64,000 nt of DNA, taken from the NCBI GenBank assembly GCA_963971285.1, contig OZ020263.1:1674001-1738000 (forward strand). Reading direction: 5' to 3'. Numbering within the stretch: the first letter of the stretch is position 1; every line of letters begins with the position of its first letter. Of the stretch, positions 22,231-35,000 are shown piece by piece. The position numbers and the translations under genes were made by a program. The notes under the pieces were generated by a model. It had not been told where the DNA came from and searched no databases. It saw only the letters and a program-made list of their open reading frames with translations. The stretch is from Astropecten irregularis. Its lineage: Eukaryota; Echinodermata; Asteroidea; Paxillosida; Astropectinidae.

Positions 22231-25200
22231 GACGGCCCGAATCGTGGGTATCAATCTGCTCATGAAACAGTAGACTGGATATTTTATCATATTTTGTCAT
22301 TTTTATTTGCAGACGGCCCGAATCGTGGGTATCAATCTGCTCATGAAACAGTAGACTGGATATTTCATCATATTTATCATTTTTATTTGCAGACGGCCCG
22401 AATCGTGGGTATCAATCTGCTCATGAAACACTAGACTGGATATTTCATCATATTTGTAATTTTTATTCGCAGACGGCCCGAATCGTGGGTATCAATCTGC
22501 TCATGAAACAGTAGACTGGATATTTCATCATATTTATCATTTTTATTTGCAGACGGCCCGAATCGTGGGTATCAATCTGCTCATGAAACAGTAGACTGGA
22601 TATTTCAAAGTTATCATTTTTATTCGCAGACGGCCCGAATCGTGGGTATCAATCTGCTCATGAAACACTAGACGGGATATTTCATCTTATTTATCATTTT
22701 TATTTGCAGACGGCCCGAATCGTGGGTATCAATCTGCTCATGAAACAGTAGACTGGATATTTCATCATATTTGTAATTTTTATTCGCAGACGGCCCGCAT
22801 AGTGGGTATCAATCTGCTCATGAAACAGTAGACTGGATATTTCATCTTATTTATCATTTTTATATGCAGACGGCCCGAATCGTGGGTATCAATCTGCTCA
22901 TGAAACAGTAGACTGGATATTTCATCATATTTATCATTTTTATTCGCAGACGGCCCGAATCGTGGGTATCAATCTGCTCATGAAACAGTAGACTGGATAT
23001 TTCAAAGTTATCATTTTTATTCGCAGACGGCCCGAATCGTGGGTATCAATCTGCTCATGAAACAGTAGACGGGATATTTCATCTTATTTATCATTTTTAT
23101 TTGCAGACGGCCCGAATCGTGGGTATCAATCTGCTCATGAAACAGTAGACTGGATATTTCATCATATTTGTAATTTTTATTCGCAGACGGCCCGAATAGT
23201 GGGTATCAATCTGCTCATGAAACAGTAGACTGGATATTTCATCTTATTTATCATTTTTATTTGCAGACGGCCCGAATCGTGGGTATCAATCTGCTCATGG
23301 AACAGTAGACTGGATATGTCATCTTATTTATCATTTTTATTCGCAGACGGCCCGAATCGTGGGTATCAATCTGCACATGAAACAGTAGACTGAATATGTC
23401 ATCTTATTTATCATTTTTATTTGCAGACGGCCCGAATCGTGGGTATCAATCTGCTCATGAAACACTAGACTGGATATTTCATCATATTTGTAATTTTTAT
23501 TCGCAGACGGCCCGAATCGTGGGTATCAATCTGCTCATGAAACAGTAGACTGGATATTTCATCTTATTTATCATTTTTATTCGCAGACGGCCCGAATCGT
23601 GGGTATCAATCTGCTCATGAAACAGTAGACTGGATATTTCAAAGTTATCATTTTTATTCGCAGACGGCCCGAATCGTGGGTATCAATCTGCTCATGAAAC
23701 AGTAGACTGGATATTTCAAAGTTATCATTTTTATTCGCAGACGGCCCGAATCGTGGGTATCAATCTGCTCATGAAACAGTAGACTGGATATTTCATCTTA
23801 TTTATCATTTTTATTTGCAGACGGCCCGAATCGTGGGTATCAATCTGCTCATGAAACACTAGACTGGATATTTCATCATATTTGTAATTTTTATTCGCAG
23901 ACGGCCCGAATCGTGGGTATCAATCTGCTCATGAAACAGTAGACTGGATATTTCAAAGTTATCATTTTTATTCGCAGACGGCCCGAATCGTGGGTATCAA
24001 TCTGCTCATGAAACAGTAGACTGGATATTTCATCTAATTTATCATTTTTATTCGCAGACGGCCCGAATAGTGGGTATCAATCTGCTCATGAAACAGTAGA
24101 CTGGATATTTCATCTTATTTATCATTTTTATTTGCAGACGGCCCGAATATTGGGTATCAATCTGCTCATGAAACAGTAGACTGGATATTTCATCTAATTT
24201 ATCATTTTTATTCGCAGACGGCCCGAATAGTGGGTATCAATCTGCTCATGAAACAGTAGACTGGATATTTCATCTTATTTATCATTTTTATTTGCAGACG
24301 GCCCGAATCGTGGGTATCAATCTGCTCATGAAACAGTAGACTGGATATTTCAAAGTTATCATTTTTATTCGCAGACGGCCCGAATCGTGGGTATCAATCT
24401 GCTCATGAAACAGTAGACTGGATATTTCATCTTATTTATCATTTTTATTTGCAGACGGCCCGAATCGTGGGTATCAATCTGCTCATGAATCACTGGACTG
24501 GATATTTCATCATATTTGTAATTTTTATTCGCAGACGGCCCGAATCTTGGGTATCAATCTGCTCATGAAACAGTAGACTGGATATTTCAAAGTTATCATT
24601 TTTATTCGCAGACGGCCCGAATCGTGGGTATCAATCTGCTCATGAAACAGTAGATATTTCATCTAATTTATCATTTTTATTCGCAGACGGCCCGAATAGT
24701 GGGTATCAATCTGCTCATGAAACAGTAGACTGGATATTTCATCTTTTTTATCATTTTTATTCGCAGACGGCCCGAATCGTGGGTATCAATCTGCTCATGA
24801 AACAGTAGACTGGATATTTCATCTTATTTATCATTTTTATTTGCAGACGGCCCGAATCGTGGGTATCAATCTGCTCATGAAACACTAAACTGGATATTTC
24901 ATCATATTTGTAATTTTTATTCGCAGACGGCCCGAATCGTGGGTATCAATCTGCTCATGAAACAGTAGACTGGATATTTCATCTTATTTATCATTTTTAT
25001 TCGCAGACGGCCCGAATCGTGGGTATCAATCTGCTCATGAAACAGTAGACTTGATATTTCATCTTTTTTATCATTTTTATTCGCAGACGGCCCGAATCGT
25101 GGGTATCAATCTGCTCATGAAACAGTAGACTGGATATTTCAAAGTTATCATTTTTATTCGCAGACGGCCCGAATCGTGGGTATCAATCTGCTCATGAAAC

Positions 25201-25875
25201 AGTAGACTGGATATTTCATCTTATTTATCATTTTTATTTGCAGACGGCCCGAATCGTGGGTATCAATCTGCTCATGAAACAGTAGACTGGATATTTCATC
25301 TTATTTATCATTTTTATTTGCAGACGGCCCGAATCGTGGGTATCAATCTGCTCATGAAACAGTAGACTGGATATTTCATCTTATTTATCATTTTTATTTG
25401 CAGACGGCCCGAATCGTGGGTATCAATCTGCTCATGAAACAGTAGACTTGATATTTCATCTTATTTATCATTTTTATTCGCAGACGGCCCGAATCGTGGG
25501 TATCAATCTGCTCATGAAACAGTAGACTGGATATGTCATCTTATTTATCATTTTTATTCGCAGACGGCCCGCATAGTGGGTATCAATCTGCTCATGAAAC
25601 AGTAGACTGGATATGTCATCTTATTTATCATTTTTATTCGCAGACGGCCCGCATAGTGGGTATCAATCTGCTCATGAAACAGTAGACTTGATATTTCATC
25701 TTATTTATCATTTTTATTCGCAGACGGCCCGAATCGTGGGTATCAATCTGCTCATGAAACAGTAGACTGGATATTTCATCTTATTTATCATTTTTATTCG
25801 CAGACGGCCCGAATCGTGGGTATCAATCTGCTCATGAAACAGTAGACTGGATATGTCATCTTATTTATCATTTTT
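22231..25875. repeat. Satellite array, about 46 copies of an 80-bp unit, with higher-order repeats
   Basis: Head-to-tail units beginning GACGGCCCGAATCGTGGG, mostly 80 bp, with 77 bp variants in which CATCTTATT is replaced by AAAG before TTATC. Copies are very similar, so the array is young or homogenised. Variant positions (CAGTAG or CACTAG, CATCATATTTGTAA, ATAGTGGG, TTGCAG or TCGCAG) recur in order: units at 22472-22868 and 22869-23265 form two consecutive five-unit blocks of 397 bp. Each unit contains a pyrimidine-rich tract ending in CAG. Flanks are unique sequence; the last copy is truncated near 25875. Confidence 0.97.
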
Positions 25876-28028
25876 CGTTTTGTCTGCTTTTTAAATTCTT
25901 TATAGTGTCCAACACAGAGTTCACCAAACATTATTACAATAACTATGTGGAACTTTGATTAAAAATCAACAATTGAAGAAGCAAATATCTGTTGGAGAGC
26001 CGGGTAACGTCTTACAATATGCCGTATACCAAAAAGTTCTTAATCGATGATAAAGTTCATTTTCCTTGTGACACGATGTAGAACACTGAAGGTGAAAAGT
26101 TTATCAGACTATCAGTTGAAGATTCCGCACAGCTGGCGAAAATTGAAGATTCAAACTCGAAGACATGTCCTCAAAAAGTTGTAAAAACAAAGGAACTGTT
26201 AGTGTGAAATCCTCTGATTTGTAGACACTGATGAATCATTGCTCTCTAGATGGATGGTCAATCCGTCAATATGCAGTCACTGTATGTTTCTGTTGTTTCA
26301 ATTTTATTGGGAAATTGGGATTTGTTTGAAAAATTTGTTTGAAATTTTCATTTTTCTCAGTAGTATCAGCTACAAGGTGTAACCTTTGTCCACAAATTAA
26401 ACCCCATTTTTTTTTACATTTACTGCTAAAGGTGTTTACGTCTACAGTTACAAAAAATACACTTGTAGATTCTCGCAGTGGAATAAACAAGTTAATCAAT
26501 ACACAAGGTAGGGCCTACTCTGCCAGTCAATTTTCTCAATTGATTCTGCCACTTAACAAAAGCTTCAAATTAACCAACTCTTTCAGATACAGAACAAAAT
26601 CCTCGGCATGGGGTGAAAAGAGCACCTGGAAACACAAAAGGACGGCTTTTTTGCTCGTCCAGGATTGAGAGCAGACCCCATTGTTGAATCTCAAGACGAG
26701 ATAATGGGCTTGGAGCTTCAAATAGGCCAAGTAGGCGCACTGATTCTATTATGTAGTTACATAGATTTTGCCAATCACAGTGTTATTGGCACACGCCACA
26801 GAATCTTCCAAAGGCACGCGTCAACCTCATTAATTATTCAGTATTCACACATTCCTACACTGATTGACCAATCACAATGAGCGCCGCGCTGCAAAGGTGT
26901 TGCAGTGGGCGGGGCAGGCACGTGTTTACAACAGTGCACCCGTGACTGGATTTACACAAGGGGTATACAGAAAACCAGCCTAGAAAGCTGGACTTTTAAG
27001 GAAATTAAAAAAGATACATCACACAGACATGATAATGTTAAAAAAAAATGTAGCATCCTAATAATATTATTCTCTTCCCTGCTTGTGTACAATTGACCTT
27101 AACGTGTTGGGTGTGGTGATTGTGATGAGCAATTCTTTTAAGTTCCTAAAGAACATTTTAAATCATTTTTATGGTATGTTTTTAAATCTTAGGCCCTAAA
27201 CACGGTTTAAAGAAATTGTTAAAATTTATTTATTTAACTAGGATTTTTATAGGTGAAGTTTAGTTCACGCGGGAACTATAGTGAAGTATGTGCGCGAACG
27301 GTTTGAGATTTTGTCTCAAATGTAGTGTTTTGTCCCTGAAATTATCACCGCGTGTTTGGTCGGGTGGGATTGTCGTTTCGACGGGGGTAAACAAAACAAA
27401 ATCCACTCACCTCCAGGCTCCAGCACGAGTCCGCTCGTGCGAGCAAAGAGTTTCGAAAGACTTACCGGATCTTGACTTGAAATCCTTCAGATCATTCGAC
27501 ATAAACACACACAAATATATATCCATGGATCCATCGACACCATCCAGACATCTAAATCAGTCATTCGACAAATTACGTTCATTGTTCAAATTTTGTTCAC
27601 ACACAAATTCACGTTCAGTTCACTGAGTTCAAAGTCTGTGAGTGACTACAGTCACTCTGAAGAACAGAAGTTTCTCGAAGGACTTGTAGGGTCTACACAA
27701 ATCTCTTGCTTTACTGCGAGAAGCAGTTCCTATAAAAGAGAAGAAAGATACACATCACTGTTAGCAAACTCACACAAATTATTTCTTTGGATATCCATTA
27801 TTATGTCAGCAACCTATGATTTTGGAAAGTTGACAGGGTTTTGAATTTTTAAGGAATATGATGAGAAGAGTAGGCGACACGAAAAACACGCCTATGCCGT
27901 TTTTAGACCCCCATAATTTCCCTCGAAAATTAAAGCCCTGTTCTCTTTTCACAAATTTAACCTTGCTAATATTGAAGAGCACATCACAACTGGTCAACAT
28001 AATTTATTTTGGTGAGTTAGTCAGTACT

Positions 28029-28260
28029 GTAGAAACGGGGTTAGTGTCTTTTACGCCACCCATAGTATTTATTTAGCTTCTAGCTAGGCCTACTGCTCCA
28101 AAATGAGATTTGTTTCTGAAGGCAAATATTCATGGGTCCTGTAAACCCTTAAATGAACATATTTCGGAAATATTTCAGTGAACAAAAAAGTTTCCTCACC
28201 CCAAATAAATACTGAAAATAATATGGGTGGCGTAAAAGACAGTAATGCCGTAGAGACCAT
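28029..28260. repeat. Inverted repeat pair (MITE-like)
   Basis: GTAGAAACGGGG through GTCTTTTACGCCACCCATA and ATTTATTT (28029-28075) is matched in reverse by AAATAAATACTG through TATGGGTGGCGTAAAAGAC (28203-28260). Confidence 0.7.
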
Positions 28261-28919
28261 GTCTGAAAGTAATCCTTGTGGACTAAAGCAGGCCAACGCC
28301 CCAAAACAGCATTCAAAATTCTAAAATGTAAGCAATTTTATGGAAGAAGGGTCGTTTAAAAACAATAGTACGGGGTGCTAGTGTAACGTAAAGGCTCGGC
28401 CTACCTTTTAGAACATCAGACAAAATTGTGCCCACAGATATCCATCAGAAATGTCTAGGCTGTGGGCTCCAGCTTCAGTGTTTCCTTGCAGCACATAGTA
28501 AATCACCCGTTGGGTAATTCAGACAAATTCGGCCTAAAAGACCAGTCCATTAATTTGAGCCAAAATTGTGGAGGGAAAACCACCAGTTTCCTAGCGGTAC
28601 ATCCTCACCGCGATAATTGACAAGAGCTCACCAGAAGGGAACTACAATTGTCAGATTTAGGCTCATGTTGGTAAATTCTACTCTAGTCTGAGTTAGAATT
28701 CACTAGAAAAGTTCAGAAAGTGAAGTCCTCATCAGTAAAGGTTTCCTCCCAGGAGAAGCAGGTTCCGACACGGCAGCAGTCCGTCCTCCAGCACTTCTAC
28801 ACGGCGAATGACGCGAGGCCCCGGGGCCCTGGCCAGGCACGGCAAGCATGGCAAGGCGTGGTCCGATTTGAACGGGTCGCTTAACCTGGAACCCACGGTC
28901 TTCCAAAACCACAATTCTA

Positions 28920-29112
28920 GTTAAAATTATGCAAATTCGGACACAAAACAGAATAAAAGCGCTTCTCCTCGGCGAAGGTGTCTTCTTTTGTCGTGAAACT
29001 GGAAAGCCAGGAGGAATTTGCATGCGAATGTTGACCAGAGTATTCGCTCCGATTGGAATGTATCTACGTAATGAAGAAAAGGCGGGAACAATTTCTTTCA
29101 AATCTACCATGA
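28920..29112. promoter_or_regulatory. Possible promoter-like patch with two octamer sites
   Basis: ATGCAAAT at 28929-28936 and ATTTGCAT near 29019, a CCAAT box in inverse form (GATTGG near 29051), GGCGGGAA near 29082 and an E box CACGTG near 29121 lie in a short stretch. A GC-rich segment lies just left (28770-28900). No gene is recognised beside it, so this is a pattern only. Confidence 0.2.
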
Positions 29113-31727
29113 GCAGACGACACACGTGGGCTGAATGATTTATTTAATTGCGTCAAAAATTGTCAAAAGCTATATTTCTTCCCGTTGTGGTTTTATAATT
29201 TTTTCTTCTAGAATTTAAACTTCGACCTGGAAAACTCACTTTTTCAGGAGACTTGTCCACAACAAAATAAAATAAGATTTTTTTCAGTAATTATTTCGAT
29301 AGTCTAATAATAAAATGTTTATTTTCTCTACTCCTGCGTTGGGTAAGGAATCGTGGAGCCAAAAGACAAAACAAAAATGGGAGACTGTGATTGGTGAAAA
29401 TATGAATGGCAGTGATAAGTGGGCGGGGCCTGTTTCGTGCACAAATTTGCAATGACTTGAATTTACATGTGACTTTATGGAAGGGGCTTGAGCAGGCGCA
29501 GTTCTAGAGCCAAAATGTTGGGGGGCTAGAAGAGCAATTATTATTATTATTACTTTTTTTTGGGAGGGGGGGGGGGGGCAAGAAGACACAATACTTGGGT
29601 TCTTCTGACACTAGTTTCTGCTATGTCTTATTAGGGGTTGAAAAACATGCACATTATAGCCCACAAAACGCTTTTAAAAAAATGTAATTGGGGCTTAATA
29701 ACTGAAAAAAAAATCCAGTATTTTCAAGAATTGTTTTTTCACTTGCATTTTTTTGGGGGGCTAGACAAAATGTTTGGGAGGCTACAGCCCCCCCCCCCCC
29801 CAAGGCCCCGTAGAACCGCGCCTGGTCTGCACCCATCAGTCTAATCATTAGCGTCGCTCTCAGTTGAGCTGCCATCATTTAAATGTACATAAGGCAAATA
29901 CAAGGGAATTCTCCTATTGCTGAAAAAAGTACAATACACACTGGAATAAGAACAGCTTAAAACGACGTCACATATATTAGCCAATCAGTAGAGAAAGTAC
30001 GAAAACTTCTAAAACCAAACACTATTTAAGGCCAATCACGTTTCCAATTTCCTGGCTCTTCCAACGCCAGCAGGGTTGTAATGTTTCTGGATTAATCACG
30101 TTAAATTTTCTGTTATGTTTCCTCTTACAGGTAATATCATACTTTGCCGGTTTTTAAGCTCTGTTTTCCTTTTCAAACTAGAGAATCTGCTTCCGAACCG
30201 CTGATAAAAGCCTCTATTTTGATATCCGTTATTTGAGAATGGGTTTCATGAAAATGGAGCCGGAGCCTGAGACGGAGCCTGAGACGGAGCCTGAGCCTCC
30301 GTTTCGTAAACCCCCTATAGGAGACCACCGGCAACGACAAATAACTTTTCTCAATCAGGGGCGGATCTAGCTTTCAGGAAACGGCAGGGAGGATTATAAT
30401 TATGTCATTTCGATGTAAACAGACCCTCTGATTTGCCATACATAGGAGGGGTATTTTTCAGTCTGGTATACCACTTCATTTAGCAGTTTTAGGGGGCATT
30501 TTAATGGAAGTGTCATCCAAAATATAAGGCACAAATTGTTGGATATGTAGATGAAAGATACCATTTTGAGGAGTGCCAAAAGAGGAGTTATAATCAAATA
30601 GTGAACTATGGAGATTGAATTTTGGGCAATTATTGAAAATGTCACAAAATGTCACAAGATAATAAGTGAAACTCTTACAAAATTAATATGTTTCTGCATA
30701 TTTTATTCTTGATGTACAAACTGTTAACACAATATTACAAAAATCACAAAATATTCACCTCAACTCGTTTGAGAAAGGAAATTATAAAACATAATTCTGT
30801 AGATTAATCTGAATAAAAGAAAATTAAATAACAGTTCTATTTCAATCTTCGGATAAATGTAACTTTGTTACATATATTAGACAATTTTTCTAATTTTAAT
30901 TCTTCTCAAAAGAATACAGAAGTCATATTCCATTTCTTCTTCACTTTTTCAGGGAAGGGGGGATTCTCTTGGCACAGAACTTATGCCCTTCCCCTCCAAA
31001 AAAAAAAAAAAATAATAATAATAATAATAAAAACAGCATAAACAAAACGTTTTTTTTTTTACTGCAGCTTGAATGTTCTCATTCACTTTCCTAAAAACTG
31101 GCCCTTATTAAACAAAAATGTTTGGAACGTTTTTACAAACTTTCGTAATACCATCATTTCTGGCACAGTGAAATTATCAGCGACAGATGAAATGAAGACC
31201 CAGTCTTTAATCATAATAAAGGAACATTCTGAAAAATGCCATCGGCCCAATGACAACTCAAAGTATAATATCACTGCTTTGTAACAAGATTTAATTTACA
31301 GTATGATAATTAAACTATATGTATGGTGTGGAGTAAACCGAGTATGCAATATTATATTGCATATGAACCAAAACCTCCTTACTTTAATACACTACGAGGA
31401 TTTACATCTGTCAAGTCCTATATTGTTGAGACCACCACCACTGAATCACCCTTTAAACTTCATTTATTGAAATTTAAAGTCTAAAGGTTAATATTAATAG
31501 ACAAATCCAACTCCAGTAAATTTTTCTTTGTTTAATTTTCAATGACTAAATATTGACTGGAGCGGGATTCGAACATGCATTGCGCCGAAAGTGGACACTA
31601 AATTAGGTACTGAACAGGATTTGGTGTGAAAGAGGAGGGGATTCGTTAAGACGTCTGCACTAAAGAGGAGGTAGCTGGTTAGAATCCCATCCAAGTCATG
31701 ATGTAAAAATTTCTGCAGGCAATGGAA

Positions 31728-31996
31728 AAAACTAAGCCCAATTTCATGGAATCTGCTACCGTTAGCAAAAATTCTTCGCTTCCGATAGCATTCTTTTTGG
31801 CTTACTATAGCGTATTTCACGAGAGCTGTCTTTCTCACCACGCTTAGCAAGGACTTTATGCAGAATGCATATGACAGAGTGTTAGCAGAAAAGAATCACA
31901 GTTACCCTAACAATTCTAACCGAAAGTCTTCTTACGGATTCCTTGAAATAGGTTTCACGTGTAGCAGTGCCCGTAAGAACAAAAATAGGCCGTAAT
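31728..31996. mobile_element. MITE of the GCCCAATTTCATGG family
   Basis: AAGCCCAATTTCATGGAATC and the inverted GGATTCCATGAAATTGGGC bound about 268 bp, downstream of ceramidase B. Confidence 0.75.
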
Positions 31997-32066
31997 GGAT
32001 TCCATGAAATTGGGCACTGAGCATACAAAGCTAATATAAAACGTCAGTCGGTCAGTCTTCTCTTCT

Positions 32067-35000
32067 CTAAGCTGTGACCTGAAACTCTCGGGAGACGCCA
32101 TCGTAAGATTTGATGCCTTCTATGGCATGTTTGGCGTTGCCGTAGACGTGCAAACGATAGGTGCCTACGGGCGTGGTCGGAGGGATGTGCCACCATGTTG
32201 TCGCCTCACTGAAGCCAAGGAGTTCCTCTGTTCGTTTCCAGTAGAATCTGATAACAAGATTTTAAAAATTATCAAATAAACCACAAACAAAACCAACTGG
32301 ATTAACTTTGAAAGGTCATCGAAAGGTGAACAAAGACAAATTGACTGGAGCGGGATTCGAAACTGTGACCTCCGGAATATGGGTATTGGTGCTCTACCAT
32401 CTGAGCTATCCAGCCCTATTTAGTGGTGTCCCTAATAGTCAATAATTTCTGTTCATTTGGCAGTCAGAAGCCATGAAACCACTCACATACTGCTATATTT
32501 CAAGGATCCTTTAAGATACAGCAACATTAGCAACGCTGCAACCTTAGAAATGGTACATGGGGGATCACTCACAGGGCTCGAAATATCCACTAGACCTTGG
32601 ACTGAGTCTAGTGATTTCAGTGTTGGTCTAGTAAAGTGTGTACTGCACTTGTCCGGCTGTCTAGTGATATTGTTTTCCATGCACAATTAAAAGGATGCCT
32701 AAATTGATGATTTTTGGCACAATATTGCATACAATGACTATTTTCCGGTGTACATGAATGCCACAGGTCCAGTGAAAAAAGTTTAGGTCTAGTAAAATGC
32801 TTCAATTACTAGACAAACTGTCCAGTGCTTTTTTTTCATGAAATTCGAGCCCTGACTCAGCGAGGATATGTTTCATCAATTTAAAAAAAAATTAAATCTC
32901 AACTAAGAATTAAACAATGACAACTGGCAGATCTTTGAGTCTTAAAAAACCCAAATAGCTTAATACATACCTTGTGCTCCAGTCAGAATCACTGAAGACG
33001 TCTGTGAACTTTCCGGTTTTGGGATCTTTGTACTCCACAGACATGAAAGTGTCTCCCGTCTGAAATAAAAATAAGTCATTGAAAAGTGAACAAAGAAAAA
33101 CTGAACGGAGCGGGATTCGAAACAGGGACCACCGTATACCGTACTGCAGCTGTATCAACCGAGGTATCCAACATTACCATGGTGTAAAAAAAGGGAAAAT
33201 CCAATGACCAGATAAATAGAAGTGAGAAGGATGGTCTGGTACACAGACTCGTATCCATTGGACACGCACACTAAAAGTTTTAATTCCTCCGACTGAATTT
33301 ACTGTTGTTCAGTAGTAAGGCCACTGTTGAGATTGGTTTATTTAAAAAAATTATAATGCTAGTTTTTGTGGAATACGATAAAATGGTCCACTTGGTAAAA
33401 AAAAGAGATAAATAATGAATGTTTAGACAATTTTGTACTGAATTTTATGGAAATTGGATGATGTCATCAAGGCGTTTTTGTTTTAATGTAAATCGCCCAA
33501 CACAAAGCCCAAGAAAGCCACTGAGGTGAGGTGAGGGCTAAAAGTAATAAAAGAGTATAATATACTAGGAGGAAGAAAGATGGGTGTGTATGTTGCGTTT
33601 GAACTGAGACAAGTCATAAAGGGGAAACAGGACTACTTGTAAAGAGTTCCATAGTGAGGCAGTGGGCGGGAAGATATTTAATTGTCAAAGGCGGGGTAAT
33701 TCATGAACTGACTTACTCTTAAATCATTCCTTGGGTTACCGGCATGGAATGTGGCAAACGCAGTTGTATTCTGTCAACAAAAAACAACAACAAAAACAAA
33801 GTCAGTAGGACCAAATATACAAATTGGAGACAAATTTTGATCATTTTTCTGCATGCTATGAAATAAAGACAAGGCCAGTATAAAGAGTTAAAATATTTGG
33901 CTCGTAACCAAGAACCAAAGAAAAAGGACCTCAAAATCAAACTTACCCTTTTATACGTTGCCATAGCGTCCACAATGACTCCCCCGAATGCCTTGGTAGG
34001 AGGAACGGCATCAAACACGACCGGAGGAAGCAGTGAGATCATTTTATCCAGCAAATTCTTCGGGGTCGGGCCAGGGTCGGACTGGCTGCCCTGTTAAGAT
34101 AAAAACAAAAATAAGCATAAACAACATAAGAATTATAAAAAAAACTGTTGCAAACAACAAGAATAAATTGATATCACATTGAGCTTGTGAACTACTGGGG
34201 CCAATTTCATAGAGCTGCTTAAGCAGCAAAAACTTTGGTAAATAAAATCAGTATGCCAGCCAAAAACTCCTTGTCAATGTTACGCTCAGCAAACAATGGC
34301 CGAATACAAGTCAAAAGCAGAAAACATCACATGAAATTTTTGTTGTCCTGTTTGATCAAGGAAGACTTTTCATGCTTAAGCACAAATTTGTGCTTAAGCA
34401 GCTCTATGAAATTGGGCCCAGGTCTGCTAATGACCACCAAGCTAGCTCCGATCAGCAGAATAATTTGAATCCAACATCGCAGCGGGTACCACAATTAACT
34501 CATTGTCCTTGACATTTCTTCTTTACTTACATTGGCTAAGTGCTCAGCCATGAGGGTGTACTGGTTAATGTAGGCCTGTAGGGTGTGAGGTCCGAAAACG
34601 GTGGAGGCTCCCTCGTAACGCTGAATCTGAAGGGACAAGCATTGAGAGAGACTGTCAGCATTGTATACATTACAGAAACGAGTCCAGGGTTCGATTTCAC
34701 CAGAGATGATTTTTAGCTTTCACAACAAAAACGTCTTTGATCTTACCTGATATTCCTCGTAGGTTGCTATGTAATCCGAGTAGGTGTTTGTCAGACCACC
34801 AAGCACCACGGTCGTATCGTTGGGCATTCCGTGCGCAATCAAAGTCTGTTTCCGAATTAATTAAAAACAACAAAATGACCAATTAACGTTTTTTTGTTAT
34901 CGAGATACAAAGTACAGTTTGGGAAACTGTCAGTTTAATCAATTTAGGATGTAATGAAAAGTAAACAAAGTGTGTGTGTAACAGGTCACGTGACCCTGAA

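Larger units (their letters stand above)
25876..32066. other. Intergenic region between the satellite and the end of ceramidase B
   Basis: No gene supported. Contains an inverted pair at 28029-28260, a CCAAT, octamer and GC-rich patch at about 28740-29110, mononucleotide runs near 29565 and 29793, a CTCAGGCTC-type MITE near 30150-30320, and a GGCCAATTTCA-type MITE at 31728-31996. The 3' UTR of ceramidase B must occupy the right edge; no close poly(A) signal stands out. Confidence 0.55.

Noticed and set aside
22231-25875. CRISPR array because of regular repeats
   Set aside because: The repeats are directly abutting 80-bp units without unique spacers, in an animal genome.
27288-27626. 112-codon open frame on the plus strand
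   Set aside because: No recognisable domain or neighbouring exon; chance frame is the simplest explanation.
28703-29125. 140-codon open frame on the minus strand near the GC-rich patch; considered as a histone-like gene because of the octamers
   Set aside because: The translation does not match H2A, H2B, H3 or H4 or any family I know.
32330-32415. tRNA gene call on the minus strand
   Set aside because: A and B boxes are present, but the same unit with the same tail recurs across the window, so it is a SINE, not a tRNA gene.
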